Assembly: GCF_041154485.1 (NCBI RefSeq)
Contig: NZ_AP028669.1
Location: forward strand, 806,001 to 870,000
Reading direction: 5' to 3'
DNA: 64,000 nt
DNA from: Variovorax sp. V93
GTDB lineage: Bacteria; Pseudomonadota; Gammaproteobacteria; Burkholderiales; Burkholderiaceae_C
The notes beneath the pieces are model-generated. The model saw only the letters and a program-made list of their open reading frames with translations, made no database searches and was not told where the DNA came from. The position numbers were made by a program, and so were the translations under genes. This document shows, in pieces, positions 18,052 to 26,063 of this stretch (position 1 is the first letter of the stretch; each line of letters begins with the position of its first letter).

Positions 18052-19110
18052 TTACGCGACCGCCACGCCCACCTTCGCCCCGGCCGCGACGATCTCGCCC
18101 CAGGTCGCATCGTCCAGCCAGATGCCGTTGCGCTCGCGCGCCACGCGTGCGGCGCGCTCCGGTTCGCCCGCGATCTGCACCTGGTCGAAGCCGGCGCCCG
18201 GCGGGCTCTGGCGCAGCCAGTCGACGAAGGCCGTCGCTTCCTGCGCGAAGCTCTCCTGGGTACCGAGCCTGGCGGGGTCGATCAGGATCGTCAACATGCC
18301 GTTGAGCACCGTACGCGCCGTGTCGGCCGGGCGGTGCCAGGTGCCGCCGCCGGTGAGTGCGCCGCCCAGCAGCTCGCAGGCCATCGCCATGCCGTAGCCC
18401 TTGTGTTCGCCGAAGGTCATGAGCGCGCCGAACAGGCCATTGGACTGCGGCACCACGACCACGCCCGGGTCGTTGGTGGGCGCGCCGCGCTCGTCGATCA
18501 GGTAGCCGTCGGGCACGCGCTCGCCCTTGTTGTGGGCGACGCGCATCTTGCCCTGCGCCACGCGGCTGGTCGCGAAGTCGAGCAGGAAGGGCTCGGCGCC
18601 CGCCAGCGGAATGCCGATGCAGCACGGGTTGGTGCCGAAGCGTCCGTCGCCCCCGCCCCACGGCGCCACCACGGGCCGCGACAGCACGTTGACGAAGTGC
18701 ATCGAGACCAGGCCCTCGGCCGTCGCCATTTCGGCGAAGTGCCCGATGCGGCCCAGGTGGTGCGCATTCGCGAGCGTGAAGATGCAGCTGCCGTGCTGCT
18801 TCGCCCGCTCGATGCCGAGCGCCATCGCCTGCACGCCCACGATCTGGCCGTAGCCATGCTGGCCGTCGAGCGCGAGCAGGGTGCCGATGTCCGTGTTGAC
18901 CTTGACCGCGGCATTCGGCACGAGCCCGCCTTCGGCCACGGCGTCGACATAGCGCGGCAGCATGCCCACGCCGTGCGAGTCATGGCCGCTCAGGTTGGCC
19001 AGCACGAGGTTGGCGGCCACCTGCGCGGCTTCGGCCGGCGTGCTGCCGGCGGCTTCGAGGATGCGGGCGCAGTGCGCCCGGAGAACAGAGGAGGAAAGAG
19101 TTTGGGGCAT
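18052..19110 (-). CDS. Malate/L-lactate-dehydrogenase-type (Ldh_2) oxidoreductase
   Basis: 352 residues of the Ldh_2 family (AllD, YiaK, ComC), NAD(P)-dependent reductases or dehydrogenases of 2-oxo acids with their own fold, unlike classical LDH. The catalytic His lies in LSGHDSHGVGMLPRYVDAV (about residues 45-53), and FTLANAHHLGRIGHF and the C-terminal FGEHKGYGMAMACELLGGAL are family signatures. It is the last gene of the leftward operon, 7 bases after the UxaA-like dehydratase. It probably interconverts a keto and a hydroxy sugar acid in the same route. The exact substrate cannot be told. Confidence 0.88.
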   Translation of the reverse strand: MPQTLSSSVLRAHCARILEAAGSTPAEAAQVAANLVLANLSGHDSHGVGMLPRYVDAVAEGGLVPNAAVKVNTDIGTLLALDGQHGYGQIVGVQAMALGIERAKQHGSCIFTLANAHHLGRIGHFAEMATAEGLVSMHFVNVLSRPVVAPWGGGDGRFGTNPCCIGIPLAGAEPFLLDFATSRVAQGKMRVAHNKGERVPDGYLIDERGAPTNDPGVVVVPQSNGLFGALMTFGEHKGYGMAMACELLGGALTGGGTWHRPADTARTVLNGMLTILIDPARLGTQESFAQEATAFVDWLRQSPPGAGFDQVQIAGEPERAARVARERNGIWLDDATWGEIVAAGAKVGVAVA

Positions 19111-19117
19111 AGGTTCC

Positions 19118-20644
19118 TTACATCACTGCGCCGACTTGCCAGGGCACGAATTCGTTCTGGCCGTAGCCATGCTTCTCGCTCTTCGAGGGTTCACCGGATG
19201 CCGTGGCCAAGACCAGTTCGAATATCCGCTGGCCCATCTCCTGGATCGAACTGGTGCCATCCACGATCTCGCCGCAGTTGATGTCCATGTCCTCTTCCTG
19301 CCGCTGCCACAGCGCCGAGTTGGTCGCGAGCTTGAGCGAGGGGGAGGGCGCGCAGCCATAGGCCGAGCCGCGTCCGGTCGTGAAGCAGATGAGGTTCGCG
19401 CCGCCCGCGACCTGCCCGGTGGCGCTCACGGGGTCGTAGCCCGGCGTGTCCATGTAGACGAAGCCGTGCGCCGTGACCGGCTCGGCGTATTCGTACACCG
19501 CCTCGAGGTTGCTGGTCCCGCCCTTGGCCACCGCGCCGAGCGATTTTTCGAGGATGGTCGTGAGGCCACCGGCCTTGTTGCCCGGCGAGGGGTTGTTGTT
19601 CATCTCGCCTTCGTTGATTGCGGTGTAGTGCTCCCACCACTTGATGCGGTCCACCAGCTTCTGGCCGACCTCGCGCCGGACGGCGCGGCGCGTGAGCAGG
19701 TGCTCGGCGCCATAGACCTCGGGCGTTTCGCTCAGGATGGCCGTGCCGCCGTGCGCCACCAGCAGGTCGACCGCCGCACCCAGCGCCGGGTTGGCGCTGA
19801 TGCCCGAATACCCGTCCGAGCCGCCGCACTGCAGCCCGATCGTGATGTGCGCCGCGCTGCAGGGTTCGCGCTTGACCGCATTGGCGCGCGGCAGCATCTC
19901 GTTGATCAGCGCGATGCCTTTGTCGACCGTCTTGCGCGTACCGCCGGTGTCCTGGATGTTGAAGGTGCGGAAGTTCTCGCCTTCGGCCAGGTGGCCGGTC
20001 GCGAGCCAGGCATTGATCTGGTTCGCCTCGCAGCCCAGGCCCACCACCAGCACGCCCGCGAAGTTCGGGTGCGTGGCATAGCCCGTGAGCGTGCGCTCCA
20101 GGATCTGCATGCCCATGCCCTGCGTGTCCATGCCGCAGCCCGTGCCGTGGGTGAGCGCCACCACGCCGTCGACATTCGGGTAGCCGGCCAGCGCCGATGG
20201 ATTGGTCTTGCGCGAGAAGTGGTCGGCAATGGCGCGCGCCGCGGTGGCCGAGCAGTTCACGCTCGTGAGCACGCCGATGTAGTTGCGCGTGGCCACGCGG
20301 CCGTCGGCCCGCTTGATGCCCATGAAGGTGGCCTCGCGCTTCGCGGGCGCAGGCTTCACGTCGGCGCCGAAGGCGTAGTCGCGCTCGAAGTCGCCCTTGT
20401 CGGGGCCCATGTCGAGGTTGTGCGTGTGCACGTGCTCGCCGGCCGCGATCGGCTTGCTCGCGAAGCCGATGATCTGGTTGTAGCGGCGCACCGGTTCGCC
20501 AACAGCAATGGCGTGCGTCGCCACCTTGTGCCCGGCGGGAATCAGGCCGCGCACGGCAAAGTCTTCGACCTTGGCGCCGCCGACCAGCTGGCTGCGCGCG
20601 ATCACGACATCGTCGGCCGGATGCAGGCGAATGAAGGGATTCAT
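19118..20644 (-). CDS. UxaA/GarD-family sugar-acid dehydratase
   Basis: 508 residues, close to altronate dehydratase UxaA (about 495) and galactarate dehydratase GarD (about 520). An N-terminal SAF domain (MNPFIRLHPADDVVIA to about 90) is fused to the catalytic body. HGTGCGMDTQGMGMQILE, GLQCGGSDGYSGISANPALG and INCGE hold the conserved Cys and Gly residues of this iron-dependent family. It should turn an aldonate or aldarate into a 2-keto-3-deoxy acid. The TRAP transporter genes lie directly upstream. The fused SAF domain argues against the two-subunit sulfolactate lyase SuyAB. Confidence 0.88.
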   Translation of the reverse strand: MNPFIRLHPADDVVIARSQLVGGAKVEDFAVRGLIPAGHKVATHAIAVGEPVRRYNQIIGFASKPIAAGEHVHTHNLDMGPDKGDFERDYAFGADVKPAPAKREATFMGIKRADGRVATRNYIGVLTSVNCSATAARAIADHFSRKTNPSALAGYPNVDGVVALTHGTGCGMDTQGMGMQILERTLTGYATHPNFAGVLVVGLGCEANQINAWLATGHLAEGENFRTFNIQDTGGTRKTVDKGIALINEMLPRANAVKREPCSAAHITIGLQCGGSDGYSGISANPALGAAVDLLVAHGGTAILSETPEVYGAEHLLTRRAVRREVGQKLVDRIKWWEHYTAINEGEMNNNPSPGNKAGGLTTILEKSLGAVAKGGTSNLEAVYEYAEPVTAHGFVYMDTPGYDPVSATGQVAGGANLICFTTGRGSAYGCAPSPSLKLATNSALWQRQEEDMDINCGEIVDGTSSIQEMGQRIFELVLATASGEPSKSEKHGYGQNEFVPWQVGAVM

Positions 20645-20669
20645 CGTGGAACTCGTGTTGTGTTGGGGA

Positions 20670-22064
20670 TCAGAAGAACATTTTCGGCAGCCAGAGTACC
20701 AATGAAGGTACATAGGTGATCACCACCAGTGCCAGCAGCAGCGGGATGAGCCACGGAAGAATGGCCATCGTCGTGCGCTCGAAGCTCAGGCCCGCCACGC
20801 GCGCCAGCACGAACAGCACCATGCCCATCGGCGGATGCAGCAGGCCGATCATCAGGTTCAGCACCATCACCAGGCCGAAGTGGATCGGGTCCACGCCGAG
20901 TTGCGTGGCAATCGGCAGCAGGATCGGCACCAGGATGGTGATGGCGGCCGTCGGCTCCAGGAAGCAGCCCACGAACAGCATCAGCAGGTTGGCCAGCAGC
21001 AGGAACACCCAGGCTTCCTTGGTGAAGCCCAGCACCCAGCTCGCGATGTCGGTGGTCACGCCGGTGGCGGTGAGCATCCAGCCGAAGATCGACGCGGCCG
21101 CCACGATGAACAGCACGGTGGAGGTGGTCTCGATGGTGTCGAGGCAGACCTTGACGAACATCTTCCACGACAGCGTCTTGTACCAGCCAAAGCCCAGGAT
21201 CATCGCCCACACGCAGGCGGCAATCGCGCCCTCGGTGGGTGTGAACAGGCCCGTGCTCATGCCGCCGATCAGCAGCACCGGCGTCATGATGGGCAGCAGC
21301 GCCTCGAAGCGGAAGATCCGGTCGAGCACGAACAGCGATGCGAGGCCCCCCAACACCGTGAGCTGCGGCGGCGTGCCCAGCTTGGCCACCAGCAGCCACA
21401 TCAGCAGCGGCCAGGCGATCACCACGGCGAGCTCGCACATGGCCTTGAAGAAGCGCGTGCTCGAGAACTTGACGTCGCCGCCCCAGCCGTTGCGGTGCGC
21501 AAAGTAGGCCACCGTGAGCATCATCAGGATGGCCAGCAGTGCGCCGGGCAAGATGCCCGCGAGGAACAGCGCCCCCACCGACACATTGGCCATCATCCCG
21601 TAGATCACGAAGGGCAGGCTGGGCGGAATGATCGGGCCCAGCGTGGCCGAGGCGGCCGTCACGCCTACCGCGAACTCGGTCGAATAGCCGTGCTCCTTCA
21701 TCGCCTTGATCTCGATGGTGCCCAGGCCCGCGGCATCGGCAATGGCGGTGCCGCTCATGCCCGCGAAGATCACCGAGCCGAGCACGTTCACATGGCCCAG
21801 GCCGCCCTTGAGCCAGCCCACCAGCGCGAGCGCGAAGTTGTAGATGCGGGTGGTGATGCCCGCGTTGTTCATCAGGTTGCCGGCCAGGATGAAGAAGGGC
21901 ACCGCCAGCAGCGGAAAGCTGTCGATGCCGCTCACCATGCGGTGGATCACGACGAAGGGCGGCAGGCTGCCGCTCGCGAGGATGTAGGCCAGCGAGGCAC
22001 CGGCCATGGCCACGGCCACCGGAATGCCGCCCGCCATGAAGACAAGAAAGAATATTTTCAGCAT
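20670..22064 (-). CDS. dctM: TRAP transporter large permease (DctM)
   Basis: 464 residues with the roughly 12-14 helices of a DctM subunit, which carries the solute with sodium across the inner membrane. Family blocks seen are FFLVFMAGGIPVAVAMAG at the N-terminus, SFPLLAVPFFILAGNLMN, and PSLPFVIYGMMANVSVGALF. It lies 18 bases after dctQ and 25 bases before the UxaA-like dehydratase, so it belongs to the sugar-acid operon. The separate DctQ gene shows this is a three-component TRAP system. Confidence 0.93.
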   Translation of the reverse strand: MLKIFFLVFMAGGIPVAVAMAGASLAYILASGSLPPFVVIHRMVSGIDSFPLLAVPFFILAGNLMNNAGITTRIYNFALALVGWLKGGLGHVNVLGSVIFAGMSGTAIADAAGLGTIEIKAMKEHGYSTEFAVGVTAASATLGPIIPPSLPFVIYGMMANVSVGALFLAGILPGALLAILMMLTVAYFAHRNGWGGDVKFSSTRFFKAMCELAVVIAWPLLMWLLVAKLGTPPQLTVLGGLASLFVLDRIFRFEALLPIMTPVLLIGGMSTGLFTPTEGAIAACVWAMILGFGWYKTLSWKMFVKVCLDTIETTSTVLFIVAAASIFGWMLTATGVTTDIASWVLGFTKEAWVFLLLANLLMLFVGCFLEPTAAITILVPILLPIATQLGVDPIHFGLVMVLNLMIGLLHPPMGMVLFVLARVAGLSFERTTMAILPWLIPLLLALVVITYVPSLVLWLPKMFF

Positions 22065-22082
22065 GCAGATGTTCTCGGGGGC

Positions 22083-22640
22083 TCAGCGGTCGGCGAGCGT
22101 GGACTCGGGGCGTTCGAGCACGCTGTAGCCGCGCTTCCAGTGGATGCGCGCGACCTGCACCGAGCGCCAGGTCATCGCGATGAAGCCGAACAGGCACAGG
22201 CCGTAGACGATGTTCATTGGCGCATCGACGATCGTCATGCGCGTGGTGTTGCCGATCTTCAGCATCATCTGCACCGTCATGACCACGGCCGCGGCAAAGA
22301 AGGCGGTGCGCAGCACGTCCACCGCGCGCGAGATCCAGCGGCCCATCGCCGCCGGCATGTGGCGGTAGAAGAAGTCGACCTGGATCTGGTTGTTCTTCGC
22401 GACCCCGATGGCGGCGCCGATGAAGACCACCGCGATCAGCATGTAGCGCGCCACCTCCTCGGTCCATGCGGCCGAGTCGTTCATCACGTAGCGCGTGACG
22501 AACTGGTAGAACACCGTGAGCGCGAGCATCCAGAAGATCGCAAGCGAGATCCAGCCTTCGGCGATGGTGTGGGAAAGGTCGACGGCCTCGTCTTCCGCGT
22601 GGAAGTGCCCTTCGTCGTCGATGATCTTCGGTTCAGTCAT
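22083..22640 (-). CDS. dctQ: TRAP transporter small permease (DctQ)
   Basis: 185 residues with four hydrophobic helices, the DctQ pattern; the segment ARYMLIAVVFIGAAIGVAK is part of the family's core. The protein is longer than many DctQ proteins because of acidic and basic tails at both ends. It forms the membrane complex with DctM. It lies between dctP (15 bases) and dctM (18 bases) in the leftward operon. Confidence 0.9.
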   Translation of the reverse strand: MTEPKIIDDEGHFHAEDEAVDLSHTIAEGWISLAIFWMLALTVFYQFVTRYVMNDSAAWTEEVARYMLIAVVFIGAAIGVAKNNQIQVDFFYRHMPAAMGRWISRAVDVLRTAFFAAAVVMTVQMMLKIGNTTRMTIVDAPMNIVYGLCLFGFIAMTWRSVQVARIHWKRGYSVLERPESTLADR

Positions 22641-22655
22641 GCCGGCGCCCTGGGT

Positions 22656-23651
22656 TTACTTGATGCTCGTGATGCGGTCGTAGTCCTGCTGGCGGTAGCC
22701 GTGGTCGGTGGGCTTGGTGTTCTTCAGCACGGCTTCGCGGAACGCGGCCTTGTCCACGGTGATCACGTTGTTGCCGCGCTTCTTGAACTCCTCGACCAGG
22801 CGGATTTCCGAGGCGATGATGTCGCGGCCGGTCTTTTCGGCGGCCTCCTGCATCACGTCGGTGAAGATCTTCTTCTCGTCGGCCGAGAGCTTGCCCCACA
22901 GCTGGCCGGAGACCACGGTCAGCAGCGAATCGACGATGTGGCCCGTGAGCGAGATGTTCTTCTGCACCTCGAAGAACTTCTTGGCCTCGATGGTCGGCAG
23001 CGGGTTCTCCTGCGCATCGACCGTGTTGTTCTGCAGTGCCAGGTAGACCTCGGCGAAAGCAATGGGCGTGGCGTTGGCGCCCAGGGCCTTGGGGAAGGCC
23101 AGGTAGGCCGGTGCGTCGGGCACGCGGATCTTCAGGCCCTTCATGTCTTCGGGCTTGGCCACCGGCCTGGCGGCGCTCGAGGTGACATGGCGCGCGCCGT
23201 AGTAGTTGAGCGCCGTGATGTGGTTGCCGCTCTTGTCGTCGTAGCCCTTGGCGAGCTCCTGGAACACATCGCTCTTGGCGTACTTCAGCAGGTGCTCCGC
23301 ATCGCGGAAGATGAACGGAAAGTAGGTCACGGCCAGCGGCTTGTAGGTGTTGCCCGCGAAGCTGGCACCGGTCAGCACGATGTCGACGGTGCCCAGCGTC
23401 AGGCCCTGGTTGATGTCCGACTCCTTGCCCAGGCTGGAGGCCGGGAACACCTGGATGTCGTACTTGCCGTTGGTGCGCTTCTTGATTTCTTCCGCGGCCC
23501 ACACCGAGTACTTGTGGAACGGCTCGGAGGTTTCGTAGACATGCGCCCACTTGAGCTTGGTCTGCGCGCCGGCGATGCCGGCCGTGCCCAGCGCGGTGGC
23601 CGCCAGGGCGCAGGCGGCGATGGCCTTGAGGGTGTTGCGTTTGCTGTTCAT
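22656..23651 (-). CDS. dctP: TRAP transporter substrate-binding protein (DctP)
   Basis: 331 residues with a clear signal peptide (basic MNSKRNTLK, hydrophobic stretch, cleavage after AGA at about residue 29), so it is periplasmic. The mature part begins QTKLKWAHVYETSEPFHK, a DctP opening. LKIRVPDAPAYLAFPKALGA contains the conserved Arg that grips the substrate carboxylate, and AFAEVYLALQNNTVDAQEN is the family's second signature. Linked to a sugar-acid dehydratase, it likely binds an aldonate, hexuronate or similar acid. It is the second gene after gntR. Confidence 0.92.
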   Translation of the reverse strand: MNSKRNTLKAIAACALAATALGTAGIAGAQTKLKWAHVYETSEPFHKYSVWAAEEIKKRTNGKYDIQVFPASSLGKESDINQGLTLGTVDIVLTGASFAGNTYKPLAVTYFPFIFRDAEHLLKYAKSDVFQELAKGYDDKSGNHITALNYYGARHVTSSAARPVAKPEDMKGLKIRVPDAPAYLAFPKALGANATPIAFAEVYLALQNNTVDAQENPLPTIEAKKFFEVQKNISLTGHIVDSLLTVVSGQLWGKLSADEKKIFTDVMQEAAEKTGRDIIASEIRLVEEFKKRGNNVITVDKAAFREAVLKNTKPTDHGYRQQDYDRITSIK

Positions 23652-23699
23652 CGGTTTGTCTCCGTTGGTGTGATGTGTTGAAGAAGTCGCCGGCGCGGT

Positions 23700-24413
23700 T
23701 CAGGACGAGGCTTTCCTGGCGCGGCGCCAGCTCGCGCTGAACCGCTGGTGCGAGTTGTCCATGTGGGCGTGCATGGCGGCGCGCGCGGCCTCGGCATCGC
23801 GTGCGGCCACGGCGTCGCGGATGGCCTCGTGCTCGGCAATGGCCGAGCGCCAGGAGGCCACCGTCTCGAAGTAGCCGCCCAACCGCGTGAAGATCGGTCC
23901 GTTGCGCGAATCCCAGAAGCTCTGCACCGTTTCCACCAGCACGGCGTTGCCGCTGGCATTGACGATGGCCACGTGGAATGCGCGGTCGCCTTCGAGCGGC
24001 AGTATTTCGCGGTCGGCGAGCCCGCGCATCGCTTCGATGGCGCGGCTCATGGCGTCGATGTCCTTGCGCGTGCCCACGGCGGCCGCAATGGCGGCGGTCT
24101 CGCCCTCGATCACGCGGCGTGCGCGAATCAGCTCCAGAGGGCCCCATTCGGTGGGCGCCACCGGCTTGCTCGCGCGGTGCGAGCGGTCCAGCACGTACAC
24201 GCCCGAGCCCGTGCGGACCTCGACCCAGCCCTCGACCTCGAGCGCGATCAGCGCCTCGCGCACCGAGGGCCGGCTCACGCCGAGCTGCTTGGCCAGGTCG
24301 CGCTCGGCCGGCAATCGCGCGCCGGCCAGGAACTCGCCCTTGCCGATCAGTCCTCGGAGCTGGTCGGCAATCTGGCGATAGAGGCGCTGGGGTTCGACGG
24401 TCTGGAGCGGCAC
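23700..24413 (-). CDS. FadR/FCD-type GntR regulator of the sugar-acid operons
   Basis: 237 residues from a GTG at 24413: a winged helix (RLYRQIADQLRGLIGKGEF, LAKQLGVSRPSVREALIALE) and a helical FCD ligand domain (about 90-230) with metal-binding histidines such as AFHVAIVNASGN and AIAEHEAIRDAVAA. It probably senses the sugar acid or a breakdown product and represses both divergent operons. The first ATG in this frame is much further upstream; using it would put a C13 tract inside the coding region. The GTG places that tract in the leader, where a ribosome site would be expected. It is followed by dctP after 48 bases. Confidence 0.85.
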   Translation of the reverse strand: MPLQTVEPQRLYRQIADQLRGLIGKGEFLAGARLPAERDLAKQLGVSRPSVREALIALEVEGWVEVRTGSGVYVLDRSHRASKPVAPTEWGPLELIRARRVIEGETAAIAAAVGTRKDIDAMSRAIEAMRGLADREILPLEGDRAFHVAIVNASGNAVLVETVQSFWDSRNGPIFTRLGGYFETVASWRSAIAEHEAIRDAVAARDAEAARAAMHAHMDNSHQRFSASWRRARKASS

Positions 24414-24416
24414 GGC

Positions 24417-24429
24417 GGGGGGGGGGGGG
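24417..24429. repeat. 13-bp G/C homopolymer at the gntR start
   Basis: Thirteen Gs on the plus strand (C13 on the gntR strand) lie 4 bases before the GTG start. The tract occupies the ribosome-binding position, and no Shine-Dalgarno sequence is visible there. Such tracts slip during replication, so its length could alter expression. A sequencing or assembly length error is also possible. Confidence 0.7.
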
Positions 24430-24436
24430 TTAAGGG

Positions 24437-24470
24437 TTGTCCTGAATTGGACAAGTGGTAAGGCCAATTC
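24437..24470. promoter_or_regulatory. Overlapping operator dyads in the gntR / SDR control region
   Basis: TTGTCC-N6-GGACAA (24437-24454) is a perfect dyad. A second perfect dyad GAATTGG...CCAATTC (24444-24470) overlaps it. They lie between the divergent gntR-dctPQM and SDR-SDR-FAH operons, the expected place for the FCD-GntR regulator to bind and control both directions. The match to this particular regulator is inferred from position. Confidence 0.55.
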
Positions 24471-24556
24471 AGAATACGATCCGCACTGCGCCGCTGCCAT
24501 CGGGCCAAACCCTGAACGTCCGGCAGCCAGCGCCCCATTTTTCCAAGGAGACATGC

Positions 24557-25291
24557 ATGAGACTCAAGGGCAAGACCGTGCTCGTGACGGCAGCCGGACA
24601 AGGCATCGGCCATGCGAGCGTGCTCGCGATGGCCGCCGAAGGCGCGCAGGTCTGGGCGACCGACGTGAACGAGAAGTTGCTCGAGCGCTACACGGGCGTC
24701 GCCAACGTGCGCACGGCCCGGCTCGACGTGCTCGACAAGGACGCGATCGTCGCCTTCTTCAAGAGTCTTCCCGCGCTCGACGTGCTGTTCAACTGCGCCG
24801 GCGTGGTGCACAACGGCACCGCGCTCGAGGCCACCGACAAGGACCTCGAATTCGCGTTCGCCCTCAACGTGCGCGCGCAGTTCTGGACCATCCAGGCCGC
24901 GCTGCCGGGCATGCTGGCCGCAGGAAGCGGCAGCATCATCAACATGGCGAGCGTCTGCTCGAGCATGAAGGGCCTGCCCAACCGCTTCGTCTACGGCACC
25001 ACCAAGGCCGCGGTGCTGGGCCTGACCAAGAGCGTGGCGGCCGACTTCGTGGCGCGCGGCATCCGCTGCAATGCCGTGTGCCCCGGCACGGTCGACACGC
25101 CCTCGCTCGGGGAGCGCATCAATGCCAACGAGGACCCCGAGGCGGCGCGCCGCGCCTTCATCGCGCGCCAGCCCATGGGCCGGCTCGCGCAGGCCGAGGA
25201 AATCGCGCCCGTGGTGGTGTTCCTGGCCAGCGACGAATCGGTGTTCGCCACCGGCCAGGCCTTCACGGTCGACGGCGGCATCACCATATGA
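24557..25291 (+). CDS. DHRS6-like SDR, probable 2-keto-3-deoxy-sugar-acid 4-dehydrogenase
   Basis: 244 residues, a classical short-chain dehydrogenase. The cofactor loop TAAGQGIG is at about 11-18 and the catalytic Ser-Tyr-Lys set is in NMASVCSSMKG and VYGTTK (Tyr about 146). The stretch GIRCNAVCPGTVDTPSLGER and VHNGTALEATDKD closely resemble the DHRS6 group, which includes bacterial 2-keto-3-deoxy-L-fuconate dehydrogenases. It should oxidise C4 of the 2-keto-3-deoxy acid with NAD. An aaggag ribosome site 6 bases before the ATG at 24557 favours it over the ATG at 24553, which is out of frame. Confidence 0.87.
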   Translation: MRLKGKTVLVTAAGQGIGHASVLAMAAEGAQVWATDVNEKLLERYTGVANVRTARLDVLDKDAIVAFFKSLPALDVLFNCAGVVHNGTALEATDKDLEFAFALNVRAQFWTIQAALPGMLAAGSGSIINMASVCSSMKGLPNRFVYGTTKAAVLGLTKSVAADFVARGIRCNAVCPGTVDTPSLGERINANEDPEAARRAFIARQPMGRLAQAEEIAPVVVFLASDESVFATGQAFTVDGGITI

Positions 25292-26034
25292 ACCAGCTCG
25301 ATTTCGCGGGCCGCCACGCAGTGGTGACCGGCGGCGCGAGCGGGCTGGGCTACGGCATCGCCGAGCGGCTGATCGCGTCGGGCGGCAGCGTCACGCTGTG
25401 GGACCGCGACGCAGCGGCCGCGCAGAAGGCCGCAGCGGCTCTGGGCGGCAAGGCCTTCGCCGTGACGGTTGACGTGGCGCAGCAGCCTTCCGTGGCCCGG
25501 GCAGTGGCGGCCACGCTGGCGCATGCGCCGCGCATCGATGCGCTGGTCAACAGCGCCGGCATCACCGGCCCCAACACGAAGCTGTGGGACTACCCGGTCG
25601 ACGACTGGCGGCAGGTGATGGAGGTCAACATCAACGGCGTGTTCCTGTGCTGCCGCGAAGTGGTGGCGCAGATGCGCGCGCAAGGCTACGGACGCATCGT
25701 GAACATCGCCTCGGTGGCCGGGAAAGAAGGCAACCCCAACGCCAGCGCCTACAGTGCGAGCAAGGCCGCCGTCATTGCGCTCACCAAGTCGCTCGGCAAG
25801 GAACTGGCCGACACCGGCATCCGCGTCAACTGCGTGACGCCCGCGGCGGTGAAGACCGCCATCTTCGACCAGATGACGCCGGAGCACATTGCGTTCATGC
25901 GGTCGAAAATACCGATGGGCCGCTTCGGCACGGTAGAGGAAGTGGCCGCAATGGTCGGCTGGCTCTGCACCGAAGATTGCTCGTTTTCCACCGGCGCCGT
26001 GTTCGACCTGTCCGGCGGCCGCTCCACTTACTAG
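25288..26034 (+). CDS. Short-chain dehydrogenase/reductase
   Basis: 248 residues, a classical SDR with intact TGGASGLG cofactor motif, NSAGITGP, and catalytic Ser in NIASVAGKEGNPNAS and Tyr-x-x-x-Lys in YSASK (Tyr about 155). The start overlaps the previous SDR stop as ATGA. It resembles the general 3-oxoacyl reductase / sugar dehydrogenase group. In this operon it may oxidise the free sugar or a lactone precursor, or a hydroxyl of the acid; which one cannot be read from sequence. The FAH-type hydrolase follows after 29 bases. Confidence 0.87.
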   Translation: MNQLDFAGRHAVVTGGASGLGYGIAERLIASGGSVTLWDRDAAAAQKAAAALGGKAFAVTVDVAQQPSVARAVAATLAHAPRIDALVNSAGITGPNTKLWDYPVDDWRQVMEVNINGVFLCCREVVAQMRAQGYGRIVNIASVAGKEGNPNASAYSASKAAVIALTKSLGKELADTGIRVNCVTPAAVKTAIFDQMTPEHIAFMRSKIPMGRFGTVEEVAAMVGWLCTEDCSFSTGAVFDLSGGRSTY

Positions 26035-26063
26035 ATAGTCAGTCTCCCCCAAGAAAGGACCAC

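Noticed and set aside
18052..20644. Sulfolactate degradation (ComC-like Ldh plus SuyAB-like lyase)
   Set aside because: The families overlap, but SuyA and SuyB are separate subunits while this dehydratase is one fused 508-residue chain, and the linked DHRS6-like SDR and FAH enzyme fit sugar-acid breakdown better.
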